64,000 bases of DNA from Betaproteobacteria bacterium (GTDB lineage: Bacteria; Pseudomonadota; Gammaproteobacteria; Burkholderiales; Rhodocyclaceae), in contig JADJBM010000030.1 of the NCBI GenBank assembly GCA_016703785.1, forward strand, positions 186,001 to 250,000, in the 5' to 3' direction. Below the pieces are notes generated by a model that had not been told where the DNA came from, ran no database searches, and saw only the letters and a list, made by a program, of their open reading frames with translations. The translations under genes were made by a program, and so were the position numbers. Positions 27,025 to 35,981 of this stretch are shown here, one piece after another (within the stretch, counting starts at the first letter, position 1; the number at the start of each line of letters is the position of its first letter).

Positions 27025-28050
27025 TCAGTCGCGTCCGCGCCCGCCGCCGCGCGGGCCTGGATCGCGATCCCACTTCCGTGCATCGCGTTCCTGCAGAGGC
27101 TTCTCCCGCCGATCTTCCAAATTCCTGCGACGCATTGCGCCTGCCTGTTCGGTATCCCGCGCCTCGCGCGGCTTGAAGGCCCGTTCCTGCTGGTCCTTCT
27201 GGCGGCTTTCCTGCCCAGGCTTGCCGCGCGCCTCGCGCTGCTCACGGTGCTTCGCTTCCTGTTCCTTCTTGCGCTCCTGATCGACCTTCCGTCGTTCCGG
27301 CTTCTCCATTTCCGATTTCGATTTTTTCTCCTGCAACACCTTGCGGCGTTCATCACGTCGCTGGTCGATCACCTTGTGCACCGCCTCGTGCCGCGCGGCG
27401 ATTGCCGCCTCGTGCCGGGTTGCCTTGAAAAAGACGGGCACCTGGGGCAGCAGGCGCGGCACCGGCCGGCCGCGCCAGGGTGCAAAGCCGGCCTGGTTGG
27501 GCTTGACGTCGATGCTGCCGTGCCGGGTCTGAATCGTGGTGCCGCCGGCATTCACCTTGTCGTAGGTGCCCGGTTCGCCATCCTTCGACGACTCGGGAAT
27601 GACCAGCGGCTCGTGGTCGGTGCCGCGCACACCGATGGTGGCGGTCGGCGTACGCACCTGATAACTGCGTGGATTGAACTTGCCGATCCAGCCCGTCACC
27701 GAGCGGAAGGTGCCTTCGAGCAGGCTGAAGAGGCCCTTGTCCCCCTCGTCGCCCCGGGCCTGATAGGCAACGATGCTCATCTTCGTGCCGGGGCGCACCG
27801 CGATGAAGCCGCCGTCCTCCATATTGAGGTGCAATTCACCATCCTTGCCGGTGACGATGCCTTCGCCCTCGAAAACGCTGTCGCCGACCGCGACCCGCCG
27901 CGGTTTTTTCGACTTGTCGTAGATGCTGACGTCGCCTTCCACCAGTTCAACCTTTCCGGCGGGGCTGGGCGTGGCGGCGGTCGGCACATTCTGCGCAGCA
28001 ACGCCCTGGCAGGCCAGTATGCATAACAGGGAAAGCAGAATACGGCGCAT
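27025..28050 (-). CDS. Exported FecR-domain protein with a long charged tail
   Basis: 341 residues. A signal peptide (about residues 1-19) precedes a FecR domain (about residues 35-170) with KPRRVAVGDSVFEGEGIVTG and the TPTATIGVRGTDHE motif. The last ~120 residues are extremely rich in Lys, Arg, Glu and Gln and look disordered or coiled-coil. It is a stand-alone periplasmic FecR-like protein, not a sigma-factor regulator with a membrane anchor. Two bases separate its stop from that of phoH. Confidence 0.85.
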   Translation of the reverse strand: MRRILLSLLCILACQGVAAQNVPTAATPSPAGKVELVEGDVSIYDKSKKPRRVAVGDSVFEGEGIVTGKDGELHLNMEDGGFIAVRPGTKMSIVAYQARGDEGDKGLFSLLEGTFRSVTGWIGKFNPRSYQVRTPTATIGVRGTDHEPLVIPESSKDGEPGTYDKVNAGGTTIQTRHGSIDVKPNQAGFAPWRGRPVPRLLPQVPVFFKATRHEAAIAARHEAVHKVIDQRRDERRKVLQEKKSKSEMEKPERRKVDQERKKEQEAKHREQREARGKPGQESRQKDQQERAFKPREARDTEQAGAMRRRNLEDRREKPLQERDARKWDRDPGPRGGGRGRD

Positions 28051-28113
28051 GGCTCGAACTCCTCGACGGCAATGTGGAGTTTAACGGCCAGCGGGCAAAA
28101 CAGTTGAATCGGC

Positions 28114-29511
28114 TCAGTAGGAGCCCTGAGCCGCGAAATTCTCGAACCGGGTGTATTCGCCGAGGAAGGTGACGCGCACGCTGCCGATGGGGCCGTTACG
28201 CTGCTTGAGGATGTTGATCTCGGCCGAACCCTTGTCCGGCGAATCGGGGTTGTATACCTCGTCGCGGTAGATGGCGACGATGACGTCGGCGTCCTGCTCG
28301 ATGGCGCCGGATTCGCGCAGGTCGGACATGATCGGGCGCTTGTTCGGCCGCGACTCGACGTTGCGCGAAAGCTGCGACAGCGCCACCACCGGCACGTGTA
28401 GTTCCTTGGCCAGCGCCTTCACCGAACGCGAGATCTCGGACAGCTCCGTGGCGCGGTTCTCGCCGTCGCGCACCGAGGACATCAGCTGCAGGTAGTCGAT
28501 GACGATCAGGCCGAGCTTGCCGCACTGGCGGTAGAGCCGGCGGGCGCGGGCGCGCAGCTCGGTGGAGTTCAGTGCCGGCGTCTCGTCGATGTGGATCGGC
28601 GCCTCATGCAGCTTGCCCAATGCGAAGGTCATGCGCTGCCACTCGTCGTCGTTGAGGCGGCCGGTGCGCACGCGGTGCTGGTCGAGGCGGCCGACCGAGG
28701 AGAGGAAGCGCATGGCGAGCTGGGTGCCCGGCATTTCCATCGAGAAAATCGCCACCGGCAGCTTCGATTCGAGAGCCACGTGCTCGGCGATGTTCAGCGC
28801 GAAGGCCGTTTTCCCCATACTCGGCCTTCCGGCGACGATGACCATGTCGCCCGGCTGGAAGCCCGAAGTCTTCATGTCGAGGTCGTGGAAGCCGGTCGGG
28901 ATGCCGGTGATGTCCGAGGGATGCTCGCGGTCGTAGAGTTCCTGGATGCGGTCCACCACCTGGCCGAGCAGGGGCTGGATGGCCGTGAAGCCTTCGGTGG
29001 TGCGCGCCCCGGCGTCCTTGATCTCGAAGACCTTCGACTCGGCCTCGTCGAGCAGCGCCTTGGCTTCGCGGCCGGCGGGATTGAGGGCGCTGGCGGCGAT
29101 CTCGTCGCCCACTGCCACCAGCTTGCGCAGGATCGCCCGCTCACGCACGATCTCGGCGTAGCGCTTGATGTTGGCGGCCGACGGCGTGTTGTTGGCGATT
29201 TCGCCGAGATAGGCCATGCCGCCGGCCTGCTCGGCTTCCGCCGACTTCTCCAGGGACTCGTACACCGTCACCACATCCGCGGGGCGGCCAGCCTCGACCA
29301 GGCGCGCTATGTGGCGGAAGATGCGGCGGTGGTCGTCGCGGTAGAAATCCGCCTCGGACACCTGGTCGGCGATGCGGTCCCAGGCGGAGTTGTCGAGCAA
29401 CAAGCCGCCGAGCAGCGACTGCTCGGCCTCGATCGAATGCGGCGGCAGCTTGAGCGCCGCCAGTTGCGGGTCGCCGCCTTGCGAGGAAGTGAATACGCGG
29501 GCTTGGGCCAT
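28114..29511 (-). CDS. dnaB: Replicative DNA helicase DnaB
   Basis: 465 residues, full length, hexameric helicase that unwinds DNA at the replication fork. The N-terminal domain (about residues 18-120) begins LKLPPHSIEAEQSLLGGLL. The RecA-like domain carries Walker A GRPSMGKTAFALNIA and Walker B LIVIDYLQLM, plus SQLSRNVESRPNKRPIMSDLRESG. No intein is present. The intergenic region upstream contains an 11-bp phased array of DnaA-box-like sequences. Confidence 0.97.
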   Translation of the reverse strand: MAQARVFTSSQGGDPQLAALKLPPHSIEAEQSLLGGLLLDNSAWDRIADQVSEADFYRDDHRRIFRHIARLVEAGRPADVVTVYESLEKSAEAEQAGGMAYLGEIANNTPSAANIKRYAEIVRERAILRKLVAVGDEIAASALNPAGREAKALLDEAESKVFEIKDAGARTTEGFTAIQPLLGQVVDRIQELYDREHPSDITGIPTGFHDLDMKTSGFQPGDMVIVAGRPSMGKTAFALNIAEHVALESKLPVAIFSMEMPGTQLAMRFLSSVGRLDQHRVRTGRLNDDEWQRMTFALGKLHEAPIHIDETPALNSTELRARARRLYRQCGKLGLIVIDYLQLMSSVRDGENRATELSEISRSVKALAKELHVPVVALSQLSRNVESRPNKRPIMSDLRESGAIEQDADVIVAIYRDEVYNPDSPDKGSAEINILKQRNGPIGSVRVTFLGEYTRFENFAAQGSY

Positions 29512-29566
29512 TGGACGGTTATACAGGTTAAGTCAGCCAGTGTACCCGCGGCACCGCTGCATGGCG

Positions 29567-29643
29567 AGTGGAAAACCGGTGGATAAGCCGTGATTCTTCG
29601 GTGGATAAGCTGTGTGTAAACCGTGGGCAAGTTGTGGACAACA
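29567..29643. promoter_or_regulatory. 11-bp phased array of DnaA-box-like units
   Basis: Seven consecutive 11-bp units start at 29567, 29578, 29589, 29600, 29611, 29622 and 29633. Two are identical (GGTGGATAAGC at 29578 and 29600). Against the DnaA box TGTGGATAA the matches are 7, 8, 5, 8, 7, 6 and 8 of 9. It lies between dnaB (minus strand) and a plus-strand small membrane gene. Confidence 0.55.
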
Positions 29644-29706
29644 GGACGCAGTCGGTTGGGCTATCATGCGCCTCATTGTTCCTGATCGTTTATTGGAGAT
29701 TCGCGC

Positions 29707-29874
29707 ATGCGTGGCACCTTCTGGCCCGTCGTCCTCATCGTCCTCGGCGGCCTGCTCCTGCTCTCCAACCTGGGCATCCTGCCGCTGGGCGAACTGAAGG
29801 CCCTGCTGGCCAAGTGGTGGCCACTCATTCTGATTCTCATCGGTGTCTCAGCCTTGCTGAAAAAAGGCCGTTAA
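29707..29874 (+). CDS. Small two-helix membrane protein (LiaI/LiaF-like)
   Basis: 55 residues. Two membrane helices, about residues 4-20 (FWPVVLIVLGGLLLL) and 36-48 (WWPLILILIGVSALL), with a basic C-terminus (KKGR). The paired W-P-hydrophobic pattern is that of the LiaI/LiaF transmembrane region. A clear GGAG ribosome binding site precedes the ATG. It probably shares a transcript with the caspase-like gene 14 bp downstream. Confidence 0.75.
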   Translation: MRGTFWPVVLIVLGGLLLLSNLGILPLGELKALLAKWWPLILILIGVSALLKKGR

Positions 29875-29888
29875 AGCTACAGATCGCC

Positions 29889-31454
29889 ATGAACAAACCG
29901 AACCCGCACCGCCGCCAGACCCTTCAGCGCCTATCCGCCCTGTCCGCCGCCGCCCTGCTGCCCTGGCGCGCCGGAGAGGCCTTCGGCTCCACTGCCTCGA
30001 CGCTGAACGCCCTGCCGCGCACGGCGCTGGTCATCGGCAACAGCCGCTACAAGGAGGCGCCGCTCAAGAACCCGGCCAACGACGCCGCCGCCATCGGCGA
30101 CAACCTGAGGAAAATGGGCTTCGCCGTCACGGCCCAGCTCGACACCGGCAAGGCCGCCATGGAAAACGCCATCCGCAGCTACGGCGAGCAGTTGGCGAAG
30201 AGCAAGGGCGTGGGCCTGTTCTACTTCGCCGGCCACGGCCTGCAGGTGAACTGGCGCAACTTCCTCGTGCCGGTGGATGCCAATCTCGACCGCGCCGACG
30301 ACATCCCGCGACAGACCGTCGACCTTGCCGCGCTGCTCGGCGGCATCGGCAAGGCGAACAATCCGATGAACATCGTCATCCTCGACGCCTGCCGCGACAA
30401 CCCCTTCGGCGGCGACATCAAGTCCGGCAAGGGCCTCAGCCAGATGGATGCCCCCATCGGCACCCTGCTCGCCTACGCCACGGCGCCGGGCAACGTCGCC
30501 TCGGACGGCAGCGGCAGCAACGGCCTGTACACCGAGAACCTGCTGCGCGAGATCCACGCGCCGGAAGCCAAGATCGAGGACGTCTTCAAGCGCGTGCGCC
30601 TGGCCGTGCGGCGCTCTTCGCAGGGCCAGCAAGTGCCCTGGGAAAGCACCTCGCTGGAGGACGACTTCTATTTCCTGCCGCCGGCCAGCATCAAGAAGCT
30701 TTCAGAGGAAGAGCTCGCGCGCCTGTTCGCCGAGGAAACCTCGGTCTGGGAGCAAGCCCAGCAAGCAACCCAGGTCACGCCGGTCGAGGCTTACCTCAGG
30801 CGCTACCCGAGCGGGCGTTTCTCCGAACTGGCCCAGGTACGCCTCGACCGCCTGCTGGCGAAGCAGGGCGAAAAGAAAGTCAGCCTGGTCAATGCGGCGG
30901 CCAACCCCTTCACCAAAGGCACCGGCATCATCGACCTGAATTACCGCATCGGCGACCGCTATGTCTTCCGCACGCAGGACCTGCTCACGAAAGTCGAAGG
31001 GCGGCGGCTCGTCAATACCGTCAGCGAAGTCGCCGAGAACCGTGTCATTTACAACGACGGCGCCCTCGTCACCGACCTGCTCGGCAACCTGCTGCTACGG
31101 CCGGACGGCACCACCTTCGGCCCCAGCCAGATGTTTGTCAGGGATTACAGCCTCGGCAAGAAGTGGACGACGCGCTACGCCATCCGTTTCCCCAACGGCA
31201 GCGAGGACGTGATCGAACTCGACCTCAAGGTCGTCGGCCGCGAAACCATCACCGTGCCGGCCGGCAGCTTCGACTGCTTCGTGGTGGAAGCGAATGGCTG
31301 GACGCTCGGCCGGGGGCAATCCAACCAATGGAAATACTGGGTGGCCCCAGACAAGGTGAATCGCGTCGTCGCTTTTGATGCCTGGTGGCGGCGCGGCAAT
31401 CGCATCGTCCGCTCCGAGCGGCAGGAGCTCGTGTCCTACACCCGCGCCGGCTAG
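29889..31454 (+). CDS. Caspase-like (peptidase C14) protein, probably exported
   Basis: 521 residues. A twin-arginine type N-terminus (RRQTLQRL then a hydrophobic stretch to about residue 33) suggests Tat export. The caspase-fold p20 domain (about residues 45-250) has the catalytic histidine in FYFAGHGLQ and cysteine in LDACRDNPF. About 270 further residues follow; part resembles a tetratricopeptide-like linker (VEAYLRRYPSGRFSELAQ) and the end is a beta-rich domain I do not recognise. Substrates are unknown. It is convergent with and overlaps the FeoB-like gene by four bases. Confidence 0.85.
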   Translation: MNKPNPHRRQTLQRLSALSAAALLPWRAGEAFGSTASTLNALPRTALVIGNSRYKEAPLKNPANDAAAIGDNLRKMGFAVTAQLDTGKAAMENAIRSYGEQLAKSKGVGLFYFAGHGLQVNWRNFLVPVDANLDRADDIPRQTVDLAALLGGIGKANNPMNIVILDACRDNPFGGDIKSGKGLSQMDAPIGTLLAYATAPGNVASDGSGSNGLYTENLLREIHAPEAKIEDVFKRVRLAVRRSSQGQQVPWESTSLEDDFYFLPPASIKKLSEEELARLFAEETSVWEQAQQATQVTPVEAYLRRYPSGRFSELAQVRLDRLLAKQGEKKVSLVNAAANPFTKGTGIIDLNYRIGDRYVFRTQDLLTKVEGRRLVNTVSEVAENRVIYNDGALVTDLLGNLLLRPDGTTFGPSQMFVRDYSLGKKWTTRYAIRFPNGSEDVIELDLKVVGRETITVPAGSFDCFVVEANGWTLGRGQSNQWKYWVAPDKVNRVVAFDAWWRRGNRIVRSERQELVSYTRAG

Positions 31455-33499
31455 ACAACGAGCCGGATCAGTTCCGCCCCCAGCCGCGTGACGCCGGCCA
31501 GCCCGAGCGCCACCCCGACCGACAATGCCACCGAGAACAGCGCCTCGCGCCGACCCAGCGTCTTCAGCATGACGGCGAAGGTGGACACGCACGGAATGTA
31601 GAAGGTCAGGAACACCAGGAAGACGAGGATCTGCACCCAGTCGAGCAGCGGCGCGATCTCCAGCGTGCCGAGCGCCTGGTACACCATCAGCAGCGACAGT
31701 TCCTTCCTCAGGATGCCGAAGAGGATCGGCACGCCCAGCGCCACCGGCAGCCCCAGCCACCACGCCGTCACCGGCGTCAGCGCCGCATTGATGACATCGT
31801 CGGCGCCGAAGTGGGCGAGCAGCGCCAGCACCACGCTGCCGGCGATCAGCAGCGGCGTGACGATGGTGAGGATGTCGCGGGTACGCTCCCAGGTACTCTT
31901 CATCACTGCCGGCCATGCCGGCAGGCGGTAGGGGGGGATTTCCTGCACCAGTCCCGGACCGGCCGCCTGATGGCGCCGGCCGAGCAGCCGGCCGAGCACC
32001 GCCACCGCCAGCATGGCCAGCACGAAGACGGCGAGCACCCCGGCCCAGCCGAGGTATTTTCCGCCCAGCGCCAGGACGATGGCGGAGCGCGCCGAGCACG
32101 GCACGAAGGTGATCAGGATCGAGGCCACCACGCGTTCGCGCCCCTTCGCCGTCGCCGCCGCCGCCGAGATCGCCGGCACGTTGCAGCCCAGCCCCATGAG
32201 GAAGGGCACGGCCACGCCGCCGTGCAGACCGATGCCGTGGAAGCCGCGGTCCACCACGAAGGCGACGCGGTGCATGATGCCGGATTCCTCCAGCGCCACC
32301 AGCAGCAGCACCAGCGGCAGCATGTAGGGCACGACGATGCCGACCAGCCCCACCAGCGCATCGGCCACGGCGCGGACAATGACGCCGATCGTATCGGTCG
32401 GCTGCCATTGCCCCACCCACTCCGCCAGGCGCGCGGAAGTCAGTCCGTCCAGCACGGCGCTCACCTCGAACACCATGAACAGCACCAGCGCAAACACCGC
32501 CATGCTGCCGATCAATCCCCAGCGCGGATGCAGGAACAGATCGTCGAGCCAGCGCTTCCAGCGCTCGCTGTCCTCCGGCGCACCGAGCCGGGTGACCGCC
32601 TCGAAGAGCAGCGCCGCGCGATGGTGGCGGTCGGCATGCAGTTCGTCGGACAGCGGCCGCGGCAGCGTCGTCTGCGCGGCCGCGCGTGCCGCCTGCACCT
32701 CCGGCACCAGCGCCGGAAAATGCTCGGCCAGTTCGCGCAGGAACCAGTCGTCGTTTTCCGCCAGCTGCATCAGCAGCAGCGGTCGCGGCACGCGGAAGGC
32801 CGCCTCGATTTCCGGCCGCGCCAGGACGGCGTTGAGCGGCTTCAGGCTGTCGCGGATGTGCTCGCTGCACAATTGCGCCAGCGGACACACCTTCTCGCGC
32901 GCCGCCGCCAGCGCCGTGGCGAAAAGCTCGGTCAGGCCCATGCCCATGTGCGCCACCGTCGCCACCACCGGCACGCCGAGCTGTTCCGAGAGCGCGCGAG
33001 GATTGACATAGAGCCCCTTCTCGCGCGCCTCGTCCATGTGGTTGAGCGCGATCACCATCGGCTTGCCGAGCAGCGACAGCTCCAGGCTCAGCTCGAGATC
33101 GCGCGCCAATTGCGTGGCATCGACCACCTGCACCAGCACGTCCGGCGCGCGGAAGGCCGCCGTCGGCTGCTGCGGCTCGTGGCGGGCGATCACCGGCCAG
33201 CGATCGCCCCAGAGGAGATACATCAGCACGACGCGATCGGCTTCGCGCAGGTGGTGCAGGGATTCGATCGCCGGCAGGTCGACCAGGGAGATTTCCTCCA
33301 GGCCCACGCCGACCAGGCACTCCTCGTAGGCCGACTCGCCGGCCAGGCGCGCATGCTTCGGCGCCGCGCTCGAGGCCGCCTGGAAGATCGTGCTCTTGCC
33401 GGACTGCTGCCGGCCGACCAGCGCCACGCGCGGCCGTTTGTCGCCGCGCAGCAGCGGCGTATGCAGCGGGATCAGGCCCGCGCCGGGGGATGCGTTCAT
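31451..33499 (-). CDS. FeoB-like ferrous iron transport GTPase, divergent
   Basis: 682 residues. A cytoplasmic G domain (about residues 20-190) is followed by a large membrane part with two Gate (nucleoside recognition) regions, e.g. GLGCNVPAI and VPCSARSAIVLALGG, as in FeoB. The P-loop is GRQQSGKST rather than GNPNSGKTT, and the G3 motif DLPAIES lacks the usual DLPG glycine; G4 is NHMD. GTPase activity may therefore be altered. No feoA or feoC is nearby. It lies just downstream of the nickel permease on the same strand, so another divalent metal is possible. Confidence 0.8.
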   Translation of the reverse strand: MNASPGAGLIPLHTPLLRGDKRPRVALVGRQQSGKSTIFQAASSAAPKHARLAGESAYEECLVGVGLEEISLVDLPAIESLHHLREADRVVLMYLLWGDRWPVIARHEPQQPTAAFRAPDVLVQVVDATQLARDLELSLELSLLGKPMVIALNHMDEAREKGLYVNPRALSEQLGVPVVATVAHMGMGLTELFATALAAAREKVCPLAQLCSEHIRDSLKPLNAVLARPEIEAAFRVPRPLLLMQLAENDDWFLRELAEHFPALVPEVQAARAAAQTTLPRPLSDELHADRHHRAALLFEAVTRLGAPEDSERWKRWLDDLFLHPRWGLIGSMAVFALVLFMVFEVSAVLDGLTSARLAEWVGQWQPTDTIGVIVRAVADALVGLVGIVVPYMLPLVLLLVALEESGIMHRVAFVVDRGFHGIGLHGGVAVPFLMGLGCNVPAISAAAATAKGRERVVASILITFVPCSARSAIVLALGGKYLGWAGVLAVFVLAMLAVAVLGRLLGRRHQAAGPGLVQEIPPYRLPAWPAVMKSTWERTRDILTIVTPLLIAGSVVLALLAHFGADDVINAALTPVTAWWLGLPVALGVPILFGILRKELSLLMVYQALGTLEIAPLLDWVQILVFLVFLTFYIPCVSTFAVMLKTLGRREALFSVALSVGVALGLAGVTRLGAELIRLVV

Positions 33500-33623
33500 G
33501 ATTTCAAGGCGTGCGGCAACGCCTGCACGGCGCACGAAAAAATGGATTGTGCAGGATTCTCGCCTTTTCGCGCCTTGACCTCACGCAGGCGAGGCGCAAT
33601 GCCCTGGGGGGTATTTCAGAGGG

Positions 33624-34436
33624 CTAGGCGCGTGCCGGTGCGCTCCGCGCCAGGCGCAGGGCTAGCAGGAAACTCAGGGCGACCACGACGACGAAGGACA
33701 GGCCGACGGCGAGTTCCTTGCCGTCGGACCAGGCGCTGACCTCGGGCGATGCATACTTCGCGAGACCGAAGCCCGCCACCAGCAGCGACAACCCGCCCAC
33801 CGCCAGTCCCATGATGCGCGAGGCGACGCAGGCGAGGCGGTCGGCGCGGCGGATCAGGCGCGCGATCCACAGGCCGTTCACGCCGTCCATCAGCATCATG
33901 CCGAGCATGAAGAGCAGTCCCAAAGTCAGTGCCGGCGAGACGCCGCCGAACTGCGTGCCGGTGAGGGCGAACAGCGCCGCCTGGCTCATGGTGTCGAAGG
34001 ACAGGGCGAAGAGCGCGCCGACGGCGGCGATGAGCAACGGGTTGCCGGTGCGCTGCAGGCGGCCGAGGAAGCGCCCCTTGAGGCCCACCGGCTGCACCAC
34101 CTGGCCCGGCGGCGCGGACAGTACCGCAATCACGTTAAGGGCGCCGAGCAGCGTGAGGAAGGTGATGGAAATCCACACACCGATGTCTTCCATCCATGCC
34201 GGCACCGCCCAGCGTTCCGTCAGTGCGCCGACGGCCAGGGCAACGGCGATCACCACGACGCCATGCCCGAGGGAAAACAGGAAGCCGCACCAGCGCGCCA
34301 ACCGCGGGTTGCGCTGTGCATTGAAGCGGGTCAGGCCGTCAATGGTGGCGAGATGGTCGGCATCCAGGCCGTGCTTCACGCCCAGCATGAAGACCAGGAA
34401 CATCAGCGCCAGCCAATCGTTCGGAAGGGTTTCCAT
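33624..34436 (-). CDS. hoxN: NiCoT-family nickel/cobalt permease (HoxN-like)
   Basis: 270 residues with about eight membrane helices. The family signature HX4DH is present in KHGLDADHLATIDG (about residues 21-34), and the second and third signatures appear as FSLGHGVVV and LSFDTMSQAALFA. It imports nickel for metalloenzymes. GGAG precedes the ATG. The neighbours (hoxJ-type kinase, nikR, and hoxBC at 54-56 kb) support nickel supply for NiFe hydrogenase. A NikR-type operator lies 130 bp upstream. Confidence 0.88.
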   Translation of the reverse strand: METLPNDWLALMFLVFMLGVKHGLDADHLATIDGLTRFNAQRNPRLARWCGFLFSLGHGVVVIAVALAVGALTERWAVPAWMEDIGVWISITFLTLLGALNVIAVLSAPPGQVVQPVGLKGRFLGRLQRTGNPLLIAAVGALFALSFDTMSQAALFALTGTQFGGVSPALTLGLLFMLGMMLMDGVNGLWIARLIRRADRLACVASRIMGLAVGGLSLLVAGFGLAKYASPEVSAWSDGKELAVGLSFVVVVALSFLLALRLARSAPARA

Positions 34437-34564
34437 CGCCCGACTCCAAAAATATGAGGAAAAGCCAGTTCTTCTTATCAGGAATCGTGCCAGATGGGCA
34501 ACTTCCTGATCTTCATGAATTAAATACTCAGACGGAAGGACTGCTTCGGAAGCAAGCTTACCGC

Positions 34565-34592
34565 TTATGAAGTTTTTGTGGAATCTTCATAA
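34565..34592. promoter_or_regulatory. Candidate NikR operator
   Basis: TTATGA (34565-34570), exactly 16 bp, TCATAA (34587-34592): a perfect dyad with the spacing of the E. coli NikR site GTATGA-N16-TCATAC and 5 of 6 matches in each half. It overlaps the last codons of the kinase gene and lies upstream of the nickel permease gene. Confidence 0.5.
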
Positions 34593-35980
34593 CCTCCGCC
34601 CGGCGCGCCGGCCAGCGGCAGGGTCAGGGTCAACACGGCGCCGCCCTCGGGATGGTTGGACGCCTTCAACTGGCCGCGGTGGCGCTCGACGATGCCGTAG
34701 CTGATGGACAGGCCGAGCCCGGTGCCCTTGCCCACCGGCTTGGTGGTGAAAAAGGGATCGAACATCTTGTCGAGCGCCTCCTGCCTGAATCCGGCGCCGT
34801 TGTCGTGGAAGGTGAGCACCACGCTGCGGCTGCGCAGTTCCGCGCCGATCTCCAGCCGCGCATCCGCCTGCTTCTCGGTGCTGTCGATGGCGTTCTGCAC
34901 GAGGTTCACCAGCACCTGCTGCATCTGTCCGGACGAACCGGAGACGGGGATGTCCTGCGGCACGGCCAGCACGACCTTGATCTTCGAGCCGGAGGCCTTC
35001 ACCACCCAGTGCACGGAACGCTCGAGCACCTCGGCCAGGTTGAAGTTCTCCTCGTCGCCGCGATCGGCAGCGGAGAAGCGCTTGAGGCCGGCGACGATGT
35101 CGCGCGTGCGCTCGGCGCCCTCGATGGTGCCGTCGATGAGCGGCTTCATGTCCTCCATCAGGCGGTCGATGCGCAGGCTCTTGCGCAGCGCCTCGATCTC
35201 CTGCGCCGGCTTGCCGGCGTGAAGGGCGGCCAGGTATTCCTGCATGCGCTGGCCGTAGCGCTGCAGCGCGTAGACGTTGCCGAGCACGAAGCTGATCGGG
35301 TTGTTCAGCTCGTGCGCCACGCCGGCGACGAGGCGGCCGAGCGAGGCCATCTTCTCGGAATGGATGAGCTGCTGCTGGGCGACCTTCAGTTCCTCGTGCG
35401 CCTGGCGCAGCTGTTCGTAAGCGCGGCGCAGGTCGCCCACCGGTCGGCCGGTCATCACCATGCCGACGAACTTGCCCACCGGCGACAGGCGCGGCGTGCA
35501 GTTCACCGCCACCGGCATCTCCGGTGCGTAGCGGCACCTGAAGTGCAGCTCGCAGTCGTGGATGCGCTCGCTGTGCAGGTCCTTGAGGAAGCGCTGCGCC
35601 TGCGCGCGCGAGGCGTCGTCGGCGAAGAGGTCAATCAGCGGCGTGCCGCGCAGTTCGGCCTCGTCCTTGCCGACCAGGTCGGCCAGCGCCTGGTTCACCT
35701 CCTGGATGACGCCGTGGCGGTCGCACACCACCAGCACGTCGGACATCGAGGTGAGCACGCTGAAGATGAACTTCTGCGTCTCCTCCAGCTTGGCGTTCTT
35801 CTCCTCCAGCGCCACCTCGTACTGCAGCAGGTCGGAGTACACCTCGTCCATCTTGCGGATGACGTCGATCCAGACGTCCTCGCCGACGCCCTCCGGCGGA
35901 CGGTCGAGGGCGTGCGCCGGCAGCGTCGGCAGGTAGACCTGCGTTTCCTTGCCGCCTTCGCGCTCGCGCCGCTTCGCCAT
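34565..35980 (-). CDS. hoxJ: HoxJ/HupT-type hydrogen-responsive sensor histidine kinase
   Basis: 471 residues. A PAS domain (about residues 75-185; VLVVCDRHGVIQEVNQALA) is followed by a short coiled linker, the histidine phosphoacceptor H223 in GVAHELNNPISFVLGN, and an ATPase domain with VQNAID, DNGAGF and GTGLGLSISYG. The AHELNNPISFV stretch is characteristic of HupT/HoxJ kinases, which pair with a regulatory hydrogenase and a HoxA/HupR regulator, both found in this window. There is no membrane segment. Start set at 35980 (MAKRREREGG), one base after the nikR stop. Confidence 0.85.
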   Translation of the reverse strand: MAKRREREGGKETQVYLPTLPAHALDRPPEGVGEDVWIDVIRKMDEVYSDLLQYEVALEEKNAKLEETQKFIFSVLTSMSDVLVVCDRHGVIQEVNQALADLVGKDEAELRGTPLIDLFADDASRAQAQRFLKDLHSERIHDCELHFRCRYAPEMPVAVNCTPRLSPVGKFVGMVMTGRPVGDLRRAYEQLRQAHEELKVAQQQLIHSEKMASLGRLVAGVAHELNNPISFVLGNVYALQRYGQRMQEYLAALHAGKPAQEIEALRKSLRIDRLMEDMKPLIDGTIEGAERTRDIVAGLKRFSAADRGDEENFNLAEVLERSVHWVVKASGSKIKVVLAVPQDIPVSGSSGQMQQVLVNLVQNAIDSTEKQADARLEIGAELRSRSVVLTFHDNGAGFRQEALDKMFDPFFTTKPVGKGTGLGLSISYGIVERHRGQLKASNHPEGGAVLTLTLPLAGAPGGGYEDSTKTS

Positions 35981-35981
35981 G

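Noticed and set aside
34465..34485. Sigma-54 promoter (TGGCAC with GA instead of GC at -12) before the nickel permease, read on the minus strand
   Set aside because: The -24 part is good but the -12 dinucleotide is wrong, so it is not supported even though HoxA is a sigma-54 regulator.
34443..34490. A second NikR-like site (ATATGA-N16-CTTATC) nearer the permease start
   Set aside because: Only the left half matches; the right half does not resemble TCATAC or its partner.
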